Source: Paulownia fortunei
Taxonomy: Eukaryota > Streptophyta > Magnoliopsida > Lamiales > Paulowniaceae
Direction: 5' to 3'
Assembly (NCBI GenBank): GCA_019321725.1
Contig: CM033120.1
Location: 12,306,278 to 12,370,277 of the forward strand
Length of the DNA stretch: 64,000 bases
Under the pieces are notes generated by a model. It was not told where the DNA came from. It ran no database searches and saw only the letters and a program-made list of their open reading frames with translations. The position numbers and the translations under genes are program-made. This document shows, in pieces, positions 26,468 to 37,300 of this stretch (positions are counted from its first letter, which is position 1; every line of letters begins with the position of its first letter).

Positions 26468-27304
26468 ATGGATGATGCAAATAATGAAACCGATCTGGAA
26501 ATAAACTATCATTCTGAAGCGAGCATGGGAGATAAACGAAAACGAGAAGGGAAGTTAAGATCTAAAGTGTGGCAGCATTTTACAAAGATTATGAAGGAGG
26601 ATGGAAGATGTGACAAATGTCAGTGCAATCACTGTCAGAAGCTATTTACTTGTTCAAGCAGAAGTGGGACAACCCATCTACTCCGTCACATAACTGATGG
26701 GATTTGTCCCGTCTTTAAGAAAGAGAAGGATAAGACAGTTACAATCTCGAGTTATGTGAGAGGGGGCATGGAGCAGAGAAATGGCCTTCTACCATGGAAA
26801 TTTGATCAAGGGCTGGGCCAATCCTCCACCCAACAATGTATGGACGTTGAGGTTGAATTATTAGCGGAGAGGCATACTAATCTTGAACCTCAGTCATTCA
26901 AAATAATTGAAGATGACTATGGAGGTCAAACACCTTTGCCTTCACGTGGAAAACTTCCCCAGCAATCTGCATTGAAATCTCAACCGAAAGGAGAGGCATG
27001 GATGAATGAATTCAGGAGTTGTGTAGCTAAGCTTGTAGAACTCACTAATGGCAAAATTCCAGTGGGATCTCTTCAGGCGTTGGCTGTTAGTGCTCCTGAT
27101 TACTCAATATCTGCTGCTCTCAAGTGTTTGAATGAAATGGAGGATATCCCACAGTCAAGCGAGATGTATTTAGATGCTTTTGAGATTTTGCAGGATGCTG
27201 GAGAAAGAGAGTGTTTTATTTGTTTGCCCCCTGAACCACGTAGGCGATGGCTGCAAAGGGTGCTGCATCGTCGTCATCCCTTGCGCTATAGTTCTAATAT
27301 GTGA
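26468..27304 (+). CDS. BED-type zinc-finger protein, 278 aa
   Basis: Single coding exon; the ATG directly follows a TTGCTTAG splice acceptor, which fixes the start. Residues 31-80 form a BED finger: aromatic KVWQHFTK, C53-x2-C56, then H70-x3-H74. BED fingers bind DNA and came into plant genes mostly from hAT transposases. There is no hAT catalytic or dimerisation region here. The C-terminal part (about 190-270: N-E-M-E-D-I-P, then CLPPEPRRRWL) is predicted helical and resembles the C-terminal domain of plant Myb/SANT-like, L10-interacting proteins. I infer a nuclear DNA-binding protein that could be a domesticated transposase fragment. Function unknown. The 3'UTR extends into the following few hundred bases. 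Confidence 0.85.
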   Translation: MDDANNETDLEINYHSEASMGDKRKREGKLRSKVWQHFTKIMKEDGRCDKCQCNHCQKLFTCSSRSGTTHLLRHITDGICPVFKKEKDKTVTISSYVRGGMEQRNGLLPWKFDQGLGQSSTQQCMDVEVELLAERHTNLEPQSFKIIEDDYGGQTPLPSRGKLPQQSALKSQPKGEAWMNEFRSCVAKLVELTNGKIPVGSLQALAVSAPDYSISAALKCLNEMEDIPQSSEMYLDAFEILQDAGERECFICLPPEPRRRWLQRVLHRRHPLRYSSNM

Positions 27305-27718
27305 TGCAGTTGTATCATGCTTGCAAGAAATCTTGTCAACGGCTTGTGGGTGGTTGCTGCACCTAAGGGGGCTAAGGCACATTTCACCATCAGTTGGCAT
27401 TTCTATCATGAACACCCTGTACTTCTCAGGAAAATTACCTGGAGAATGGAGATGCCGGCTTTGGTTAATGTAGTATAAGGCTGTCAATCAAAGGTGAAAA
27501 AAGATGTGTAATAGTAGATGTGCAATGTATAGCCTCAGATGTGCTGTGTTCGCACTAGAGACTCCTCTTCTTTCTTTTTCAATCCTTTCTTTTCTTTGGA
27601 AGATGAGCTTTAGCCATAAATATTAGTTTCTTAGAACATTTGCACTCCTGCTTTCATGATATAAAAATTTGGTCACCGTAAAAGTTGTTAACATAAGGTT
27701 GCAATTTCTAGTCTAGTT

Positions 27719-28180
27719 CTTTTCTTTTTCTTTTTCTTTTTCTTTTTCTTTTTTTTTTTTTTTTTTTAATGGGAAAAAGGCACAAGAGGAGCAACCAACA
27801 TAGTAACTCCCATAGGATTCCCCTACTATTGATTGTGGAATGTGTAGAATCTTCGCGTTGAAGGATAGCTACTAATCAAAAGGGTGAGCCACATTATAAC
27901 AGTCATCCCTTCACCATAAGGGTGACTGTTTAACGGATTACTTTACCATAAGTGTGATTGTTTCATGGATTTCAACCCGTGACCTCCACCAATTAAACAT
28001 TCGGATTCTCTCTGTGTTTTGTTCCTTCTACTCTAGTCGAGCCAGTGTCTGGTGCTCTGTCCATATAATTTTGATAGCTAAGGTGAAGACTCAGATTCTC
28101 CCTGTGTGTTTTGTTCGTCAGCCAGTATCTGGTGATCTGTCCATATAATTTGATAGCTTAGGTGAGGACGCAGATATTTC
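27719..28180 (-). repeat. Poly-pyrimidine tract with SINE-like and duplicated sequence
   Basis: From 27719 there are repeated TTTTTC units and a T run. Further right, the minus strand reads GGAGGTCACGGGTTGAAATC (about 27967-27986), which resembles a tRNA-type B box. A T-rich tract at the low-coordinate end fits the poly-A tail of a minus-strand SINE. Bases 28002-28090 and 28092-28176 are an imperfect direct duplication (shared CTGTCCATATAATTT and TTTTGATAGCT words). SINE identity is a guess; the duplication is visible. Confidence 0.4.
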
Positions 28181-30780
28181 ATGGTTGTGCTTGGATTGGA
28201 CATAATATGTTTCCATAGTGGCCGTTAGTTTCCACCATCTACCAATTTTATGAATAATATATAACTATTGCATAACTATTTTTAAATTAGATAGATCCAC
28301 AATTTTTTAAATTATTTTAATAAATTATCATATCTAAATTAAATATTTAAAATGAACTCCATCACTATCAACTTTACAAATTATTATATATATAAAAATT
28401 TAAAAATAATATTATAGAACACACAAACAAACATAATATTATTTTTATCACGTACTTTTATGTTTACAATTCCCTCAAAATTATTCAAACAAATATATTT
28501 TTATTTCCAAATCTATACAAAATTTTCTTTTCTTTTATTTACTTCTCACACAAAAACCAATACAAAACTATCGTTAGAAATGTTAAAAATGAAAATTCTG
28601 ACTGCAAACATAACCGTACGAACAAAGTAGTCCGTGGGAATTTGTGCTCAACACTTGTTTAAAGTCCAAGGATTTTATGCCTTCACCAAGTAATCTTATT
28701 ATTCTTGTTTGCAACCTGCAATTACATTTTCTTGTTCTATTATTTGCAACAATTACACAGAAATAGAGTTGCAACTTGCCAGCTGCAATTTCATTGATCT
28801 CCTACAGAACTCTGACCAACAACGTTAGCATTGTACAGATCAGAATCTGAGCTTATGAGATAAAAAATTTGGTCCCAAATGAAAACGTAGCACATATGCA
28901 TATCCTTCCTTGCACCAAATGGAAATCAAAAGAAAAGGAAAGGAGAGAAAGAAGGAAAGTGAGATTAAGCTTGGTATTAAAGTCTTAGATGGCGTATTAT
29001 TTTGATAATTAAGCACTCAAATGCAAAATTACATAGATTTGATTCTGCCAAGTGTCCCACTTTCTCTCTCTCTCTCTCTTTTTTTTTTTTTTCTGAATCA
29101 GAAAAATTTTGGGGTTGAATTGTACAAAAAAAAAAAAAAAAAAGAGCAAAAAATGGGATTCAATTTGTTTTACTAAATCAGAATAATTTAAATCGAAATA
29201 AAAAATCCTCGTTAATTTGTTTTACTAAATCAAAATAAAAGATCTAACTTAATTTCTTTTACTAAATCAAAAAAGAGTATATGATACAATTTTCTTTTTA
29301 CAACATCAAAATAACCTAAATGAAAATAAAAAATTCAATTCAATTTGTCTTATTAAATTAAAATAACCCACTAAATCAAAATTAAAATAAGTTTTAATTT
29401 GTTTTACTAAATCAAGATAACTCAATTCTAACCGGACCACGTTTCACTAAAGCAAAATAAAAATAAAATAAAACATTTTCTAAAAAATATTGAGAATTTA
29501 AAATTTAAATATAAAAAATTTCTCCATAAAAATTAAATCAGATTCTTTTGCTCTTTTTTTTTTCAGAAAATCCAGAACGATTATTTTAATTTAGTGAAAT
29601 AAAATGAAAAAAAAAAAGAAAAGGAAAGGTGGAACACTTGGCCTGCAGCATACCACATATTATCCAAACCATATAAAAACGGAAAGTCTGTTTTCGTTCC
29701 CAAACAGTTCTGATACAATTTCACTAAATTTTTCTCTACCAAATATACTTCAGAAGTAATTAATTACAACTTCAAACAAGAGAGATGGTTGGTTATAAAG
29801 ATTCATTTTTACATTTTTCTTACTTACTTAATATAATAGTTGTGAAATAAGGAATTTATTTTGAGTATTTAAAAATATTTTGACAAAATATATTAAAAAT
29901 ATATTAAAAAATATTATTTATATTTAATTTTATTCGAAACAATGAGGAGAGAAGTCTAACATTTCATTTCATATCTCATAATTCTCCTGTAGGAGCCCAT
30001 GTGAAAGGATTATTGTGCCCTTAATTTAACGAAATAAGTTAATTAAAATGAATGTGTCTAAACAAGTTATTTTTAAGTCCTATCGATTTGGTCGAATCAA
30101 GTTAATTATATGATATTGAAATTATATTTATAAACAAGTTATTTCTAAGTCAGCCTTAATTTGGTCCAACTAAGTTTATTACATAACAAGTATAATAACA
30201 TATGTTATATAATTAATTAAATATAGCCAAACTTGGTTCTGATTTGTAAACCAAAGTCCGACATAATCATGTGTAGCCACCTTTGTTGTTGTGGTGAACT
30301 TGAAATTCGTAGGATTAAAGTTGAAAAATAAATCAAATTATTCGATACCTGACTTGAAAGCGATCGTTAAAAGTTTGTTGGATGACGGTTCGTTAACTTA
30401 ATAAATCAAACTTGAATATATTTTTTTGTTCGATAAGTTTTGAAACTTGATTTGATTAATGAAAAAATAAAAAAAAATATGTGTAAAAAATAAAGTTACT
30501 CAAATTCGATTTGTGTTTGACTCGATTAATAATCAAAATAAATTTAAATATAATTTTTTAAAATTCGATAAAAATTTAAACAAATTTAAATAATATCACA
30601 TTCGACTCGACTCTATTCGGTTACACCCATGATTTAATCTTTGTTCTATGGTAATATTCTTGTTATTAGTTAATGAAATTTAAGAATTTATCCATTAAAA
30701 AAAAAAAACACATTCCGGAAGAAAGATATTTATGGTCATTTTTCACAAGCCCAGGGGCATTTTGCAAATTCCACACTCTG
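28180..30780. other. AT-rich intergenic region with dispersed repeat
   Basis: No gene found. Includes a (CT)n run near 29062-29079, many ACTAAATCAAAATAA-like words at 29160-29460 (a degenerate periodic array), and the dispersed repeat at 30310-30640. Confidence 0.45.
30310..30640. repeat. Dispersed AT-rich repeat, copy A
   Basis: Shares ordered words with 58035-58380 and 56780-57065: AACTTAATAAATCAA, a TTTGATTAAT..AAAAAATA block, AAATTTAAATATAATTTTTT, then TTCGATAAAAA and an ending GACTCGACTCTATTCG (GACTTGACTCTATTCG in the 58-kb copy). About 330 bp, no coding. Probably a non-autonomous element of unknown class. Confidence 0.6.
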
Positions 30781-30855
30781 AACTCTAGGTGGATATATAC
30801 AATCCCTCAAACCCCAAAACCCCACATTTCAACCAGCGCAGCTTCCACACTATCG

Positions 30856-30865
30856 CTAGGGTTTA
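30856..30865 (+). promoter_or_regulatory. Telo-box in the MORF8-like leader
   Basis: CTAGGGTTTA occurs eight bases before the start codon. Telo-boxes near transcription starts are typical of plant genes for translation and organelle gene expression. Confidence 0.55.
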
Positions 30866-30872
30866 TAAGAAA

Positions 30873-33501
30873 ATGGCGACTCGCTATCTCACTCGGTCTT
30901 TACTGGCAACCAGCAAACAATCCCTATCCGTCCTATCTCACTCCTACACCACCGCCTCCTCCGCCGTCCTACCCAACTCTTCCTCCTTTCTCTTCCGCCT
31001 CCGCCCTCTCGTCGCCTTTGCTTCTGCCTCCTATGTGCGCCGCCTTGCTCCGGCGTTATCCACCAGGGGGTTTGCGACTCGACAGACGTCGTCGTCTCTA
31101 AATGATCCGAACCCGAACTGGTCGAACCGCCCCCGAAGGAGACAATTCTGCTCGATGGTTGTGATTTTGAGCACTGGCTAGTGGTTATGGAGAAGCCGGA
31201 GGGTGATCCGACGAGAGATGAAATCATCGATAGTTACATAAAAACCCTAGCTATGATCGTTGGGAGGTTTGACCTTTTTTTTTTTGGGCTTACTCTCTGT
31301 TTTATACTAGAAAATTTCTAAATTTGTTTTCTGGTAATTTTGTTTTCTTTAAAATGAGTTAAGCATAATTTATTGACTGTCGAGAACGTACGGATTTTTA
31401 TTTTTTTGCTTGCTCTTGGAAAGTAGGAAATCTGAAATGGAAGTCTAGCATTATTGTGTTGAATTTTAAGTGGTGGATAGTGGTATGCAGCTGACAAGGA
31501 AAATTTAGTGGGAAAAAAAATTATATGGTTTATTTTTGTCAGGTTTCTGATGAAACATATGATATGCAAAATGTTTATAATGTGGTTGGAGTATTTTATT
31601 AGAGGCAAGTGGTGTTGAATATTGGAATTTGGAAATGCTAAGGAGAGGGTTGTTTGTAGAGAATACTGCAAAGATGAGTTATGTGTTCTTGACCTCCACT
31701 TTAATATTTGAAGATGGCGGGTGGCCAACCGTGAGTTACATTCTTCATTTAAAAGTTATTGATTTGGCGTCAAGGTACTAAGACTAATGGCTATTTTTTT
31801 TATATGGCTGATGATTACCATGTTGATGAACTCATTAGTGTGACCAGTTCTGTTTCTCATTGCATAGTTATGTTTATAATTGAATTTAATTATCTTGACA
31901 AAGTGTACTATTTTTTGCTTTTTCCTTATCCTGTTTATGATGAGTAAACTTTTGAAATCTGCAGTGAGGAAGAAGCAAGGATGAAAATTTATTCTGTCTC
32001 TACAAGGCATTACTATGCCTTTGGAGCCCTTGTGTCAGAAGAACTTTCTTACAAGATCAAAGGTAATTGAGTTATTTCATTATGGCACTCTGCTGAAAGT
32101 TTGAGTTTTTGGATTTTTTTTAAACTTGATTTAACAACTTCGGTGCAGAGCTGCCAAGAGTTCGGTGGGTGCTTCCTGATTCATACTTGGATGTCAAAAA
32201 TAAAGATTATGGAGGTATGGAGTTCCATGGTAGATTTGGTTGCAGTGGAAGTCTGTGTAATTTTTCCATAGGAACTTATGCTTTGTTTCTTCAGTTGTTA
32301 AAGCCTTTCATTCATATTCTTTTGTAAATGCCATTTAAAAAGACTAGCTGGTATAATTTCTCAAAGTATTTTCCCTGGTTTATTTTACACTCCCCTGGTT
32401 TTATGTTTCCAAAAAGTGACTAAAACAGGGGTCGTTTTGTTGAGGCTTTTATAACATATCCAAGCCTCTTAAAATGTGAGGAAGATCAGTAGTTTAGAAG
32501 TTTATATGAATCAGGAAAGAAAGATGTGAAAAAAATACAGCATATTGTTAACTTCGATTCTTAGACCTTATCATTTAGTGTGCTGATTTGTTCTGTCTAA
32601 TATTCTAGTCAAAACCTTGTTTACGTGACCTATGGGAAAGGGTTATCCACAATGTGGTGATATTCAAGTCTGATATTCTCATCTCACATGTGCAGGAGAA
32701 CCATTTATCAATGGGCAAGCTGTTCCTTATGACCCTAAATATCATGAGGAATGGGTGAGGAACAATGCTCGGGCAAATGAGAGGAACAGACGCAATGACA
32801 GACCGCGCAACTTTGACAGATCCAGAAATTTCGAGAGAAGAAGAGAAACGCAGATGGCTAATCAGAACTTTGGAGGCAATGTTGGAGGGCCAGGTGGTAA
32901 CATGGGGGGTCAACAAAATGCGACTCCTCTACCACCTAATAATGCTCCTAACACTGGAGGGATGCAGCCCAACTTGGGAGGACAGCCAAACTATGGAGGA
33001 GGGATGCCTCCAAATAACCCTGGAAACTATCCTACAAATAACATGAGAGGACCAGCTAACAATGCGCCAAACTATCAGTATGGCCATGGACCAAACAATG
33101 GAGGAACGCCCTATCAATCTGGCCCAGGACCGAATCAGAATGGCTTTGCTCCAGGTATGGGACCTAGTCAAGGGCAAAATCAGAATGGCTATGCTCCTAA
33201 TATGGGTGGTGGAAACCCCTACCAAAGTCAGAACGTACCTGGTAGAGATATGCCTCTGCCTCCAAATCCTAGTCCAAATAGCTTCACTCCGAATAGGGGA
33301 TTTGGTCCCGGACAAAATTCAGGCAGTTTTGCTCCTAATATGGGATATGGTACTGGGCAGAATCAGAACAACTTTGTTCCGAATGTGGGACCTGGTCCAG
33401 GTCAAAATCAGAACAGCTACCCGCCAAATATGGGTGGTGGAAACCCTTCGCAAAACCAGAATGTTCCTGGAAGAGATTTGCCCCCACCTCCAAATTACTG
33501 A
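30873..33501 (+). CDS. MORF8: Multiple organellar RNA editing factor, MORF8/RIP1-like, interrupted by a 1-base frameshift
   Basis: Exons: 30873-31266, 31965-32062, 32149-32214, 32696-33501 (TGA). MORF proteins join PPR proteins in the C-to-U editosome of mitochondria and plastids. Residues 1-70 are a Ser/Arg-rich transit peptide. The MORF box follows from about residue 88: [13 protein letters not shown], then [43 protein letters not shown]. The C-terminal 200 residues are Gly/Asn/Pro/Gln-rich with repeated PNMGGGNP and NVPGRD units, as in MORF8. As written, exon 1 is out of frame after N-W-S-N-R-P: the C run at 31130-31134 has five C where six would restore P-P-K-E-T-I-L. The literal reading ends at 31181 after 102 residues. 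With that base the phases close and the product is 454 aa. An assembly error or a real null allele could explain it. Confidence 0.9.
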
Positions 33502-34317
33502 GACATGTATATTGAGGATGAATGAGTATCTGTTATGGTTTTTTAGTTTCATAAGACAAACGTATGGATGCATTTTGGTTGGTTATTGATATGCTCATAA
33601 CTTTAGTCAAATGTGCAAAATGGTTAGGTCTTTTGAAGTTAAGATTTCTGTTACTAATACTTCGTGGGGTGCTCTGGTCCGCATTTATCTGTCATACTCT
33701 ATCCACTGAATTCTTGCTTATTATTGTTGTTACTTTATTTTGGGCATTGCATGTGTTGATGCTCTTTAGAAGACTTGGTTCTTTGTGATCATTTTGTTCT
33801 TAGCCCCTGGATATCCTAAAGTACAAAAACTGAAACTAATGTAGATGATTTTCTCTTGAAGCCTCATTGGTATGATTGGAAGTTTGTAATGAGAATTGAA
33901 ACCAATAAATAGACAGTGGAGGGTGTTACTAATTTGAATCTACCGGCGGAAAGGTGAAGTAATAGAATTATATATAATCATCAAATGAAAGGAAAAACTA
34001 GTGTGGTGCAACAAAGGTTCCTCCTTAAAAGTAACACAAATCTGCATGCTACAAGCCTCACAACTGCAGAGCTAAGTAACAAGGAAATATAGGTAACTGA
34101 AAAGCTTTTCAATGGGACATCTAAAATCCAGATCCTGATTTTTCATTTCTAATGTTCTAACATCCCCCAGATACATGAGATTTGACAAACTAGCACATCC
34201 TGGTAAGCAACAATTAGGTGCAAAAATGCCTGTGCTCAACTTTCGCTATAGTTAAAGCCACACTTGGTCTCCGCTTTAAACCAAGTTTCTCTCTCATGTA
34301 TTAGAGAACATGACATA
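33502..34317. other. Convergent 3' ends of the MORF8-like and NUMOD3 genes
   Basis: About 0.8 kb holding both 3'UTRs. No other coding frame accepted. AATAAA-type words occur near 33904 for the plus-strand gene. Confidence 0.45.
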
Positions 34318-37300
34318 TCAAAGCTTGTCAAGCAGCTGTTCTGCTCTTCTGTTCTTAACCAAACGAATCTGATCTGCCAGTGAAATTTCCTTTTGCAAAA
34401 GCTCCCCCTTCGCAAAGTCCAAGTCAAATTTCTCCCAGGGTCGTTGATGTTGATTGCATACATGATTAATTGTGGATTTCTTTTTATGTATCTGTTTACG
34501 GCCAAAATGTGAGAACTGTCAGCAAAACAATTGATATCACAGTAACAAGGATGTTTAACGGTCCAGATACAGATTCAACCAATCTCATACCAGGAAGCCC
34601 TTTGGGACTGCGGTACTAGCATAAGCAATAGAGCATTGTGGAGTAGAACATCATCGGAAGAGAAAAGGTGAACTACAGAACCTCAAATATGATACAGACT
34701 CTAGTGTATTATCTGCAGTCCCCGAGTTGAGTAAGCATTATTCTAAGTTGACGGTTGATCTATCAATAGGCAGGGATAAACCTTTTTCGCATTGCGCAGC
34801 TATGTCTTTTTTCTGTCTTCTATATCTTCTTTTCTTTTCTTCAGTCACATATAAATTTTTTTGAGGGTTAATTCCACTTTGGCCCTTTGTACTATCTCCA
34901 ATTAAGCAAGTGCACCCTCCATCTTTTTGTTGCATCACTTTAATCCCTCCAATTCTTCAAAAAACTTCAATCAGTAAATTTTTTTTTATAAATATTGCAC
35001 CTAATCTACCTAATATGCCCTTAAACAATAAAAGTAAAGACAAACCAAGAAGAAAAAAGAATACACCTCTCACACTCCTCTTCCCTCCCTTCAACCTATT
35101 ATTAACTAAATTATAAACTTTGGTTATGGAGGGATTAGTTGCTATCCTCTATATGTGTTCTATAAAAGAATCTGATATAGACATAATCTTATTAGACAAC
35201 TTTTAATCATGTGTGAGTTCTTGAAAATTTGATTAATTAAAGTTTCAAGTGGAATTTATTTTTATGATCAAACAAATTTGAATAAAATCTTAAAAATTAA
35301 TTGGTTGAGTATTTTTCTTCTTTTTTCCTTTTTGGTAGATTAGGTGCAATATTATGAGGGGTAAACAATTAGCGATTGAAGTACTTGGAATAGTTGAACG
35401 GGGCAAAGTGATGCAACAAAAAGATGGGGGTACTCTCTTGATTGGAGATAGTACAAGGGGGCAAAGTGCAATTAACCCTTTTTTTAATGGAGCCATATAT
35501 GATACATACAGTGAGAAATTGTCATGCAATCTTTGTCTGTTATTCCCCTCGCTACCTCATTCTTCAAATCCAGATTAAAAATAATCAAAAGAAACAAAAT
35601 TATCAATATGACTTATTAAATTGATGTTTCAGTTCATCATTAAGATATCAGATTTTTGTGATGCTTGTACAGATTTTGGCATTAGATCCATACGGTGAAA
35701 CTTGTCCAGGAATGCAGTTTAGCCATCTTTCTCTTTTATCCCCTGACCTCGTATTTTAAATCCATATTAAACCTTTTAAGAAAAAACACTAAAAATAATC
35801 CATCTTATTAATCCCTTCCTTTTTCTCTCTCTCCACCTATTCTTCATCTTGAAATTAAGAATATGCAAATAAGGCAGAAGAACCACTGATATTGATGTAA
35901 TTATGATATAAATACATTACCATATTCAAATGATAGATCAATTGATTACCTTCATTAGTCTCTCCTTGAGTTTTTCCTCCTGATATTCAGCCAACTTTTC
36001 TTTTTCTTCTTTTGACTTTTTGTTCCTCTTTCTAATTGATTCTCCTCTAACTTTTGCATTTTCTTCCCGCTCTCTTCTTTTCTGAGCAAGCCTCGCCATC
36101 TTTTCCGCTTTTACTTGTGCTGCTCTCTCTGCTCGGATGCGTGCCATCTCTTTTGCCTTTGCTTTCTCTGCAGCCTGATGAATCTGTAGGAGGGATATTT
36201 CTCGTTTAAGTTTGTCATAGCTATCCCACTCAAGTTCTTGCTGATCACCACCTCCTATCTTAGCAGCTCTTGCAATGCTTTCAGCCCATGATTGCAAGAA
36301 TTTCTCCCTTGATCTTTTCCATTTCAGGCGTTTCCCCCATAGCTTTGTGAGAGAATTGCGTATTTTTGCTTTGGTCTGATCACTGCAACAAGAGTCACAA
36401 TTGTAAAGTAAAATTAAGCTTAAGAAATCAGTTTACAGGTTACTGTTGATTATGTTAGATCAACTGCTGAGCCATCGAAGCTGTTTTAGGAGAGATAAGT
36501 AAATGTATGATTCATTTGCATGCATATCAAAGTAAAGGACAACTTTTGGTTCTAGAATTATCTCCAAGAAAGTCTTCATGATCATGAGGCAAAATAACCA
36601 CAAATACAAGGATAAAAATCACTTAGATAAAAATGATAAATGTGGTGTCTCACTCAAGATTTGTACTTTCATCAGGCAGCAAATTCTCGGGAGTCTTATG
36701 TCCTTGGAGTCCCATAATTTTTATATAAAAAGATCTGCCCAGGATCCATGAGGTGGCAGTGCTGTTAAAGAGGCTAGAGCAATTAAAGCTAGGGGTGGCT
36801 GTGTATGGAGCAGGTTTGGCAAAATCAGAGACCTGGGGGTGCTTTCCCCTCAACCCCCCTGCCCAAACCCAAATCCGACAAAGCGATAGGTTAGACCCAC
36901 TAGATCCGTTTTGTAATTTCAAGCATATTAATAAAATTCATTATGACATTTTAAACTATAGAAAAATAACATTATTATCAACATATAAATTGTTTGCAAA
37001 CTAAATTTGTGTGCTTTCATTTTCGTGAAATTCTAATCATAGTCAACTTATTAAATTTCTTGCTCTTATTTTAATTTAGGTTATATTATGTTATATGTGA
37101 GTGTATAACTAACATATTTTAGCAATATCCATATCACATCAATACACACACATATATTCTACAACGATATTTATGTTTTTATATAATTATGAGGGTGCGT
37201 TAAGTAAGACCTGTGACCCGCACCAAACACTCTCCATTCCAAAAGATCAAAACTAGAGACCCACCGTCCAACCCATTTATGGACACATACCTGTCCCATG

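Noticed and set aside
33062..33589. 175-codon frame overlapping the MORF8-like C terminus in another frame
   Set aside because: Shadow of the repetitive Gly/Asn/Pro coding sequence; Leu/Trp/Val-rich readout of the same repeats.
36650..37004. Overlapping frames in a GC-richer patch of NUMOD3 intron 4
   Set aside because: No protein similarity; more likely part of an old repeat. I could not find terminal repeats to call it an element.
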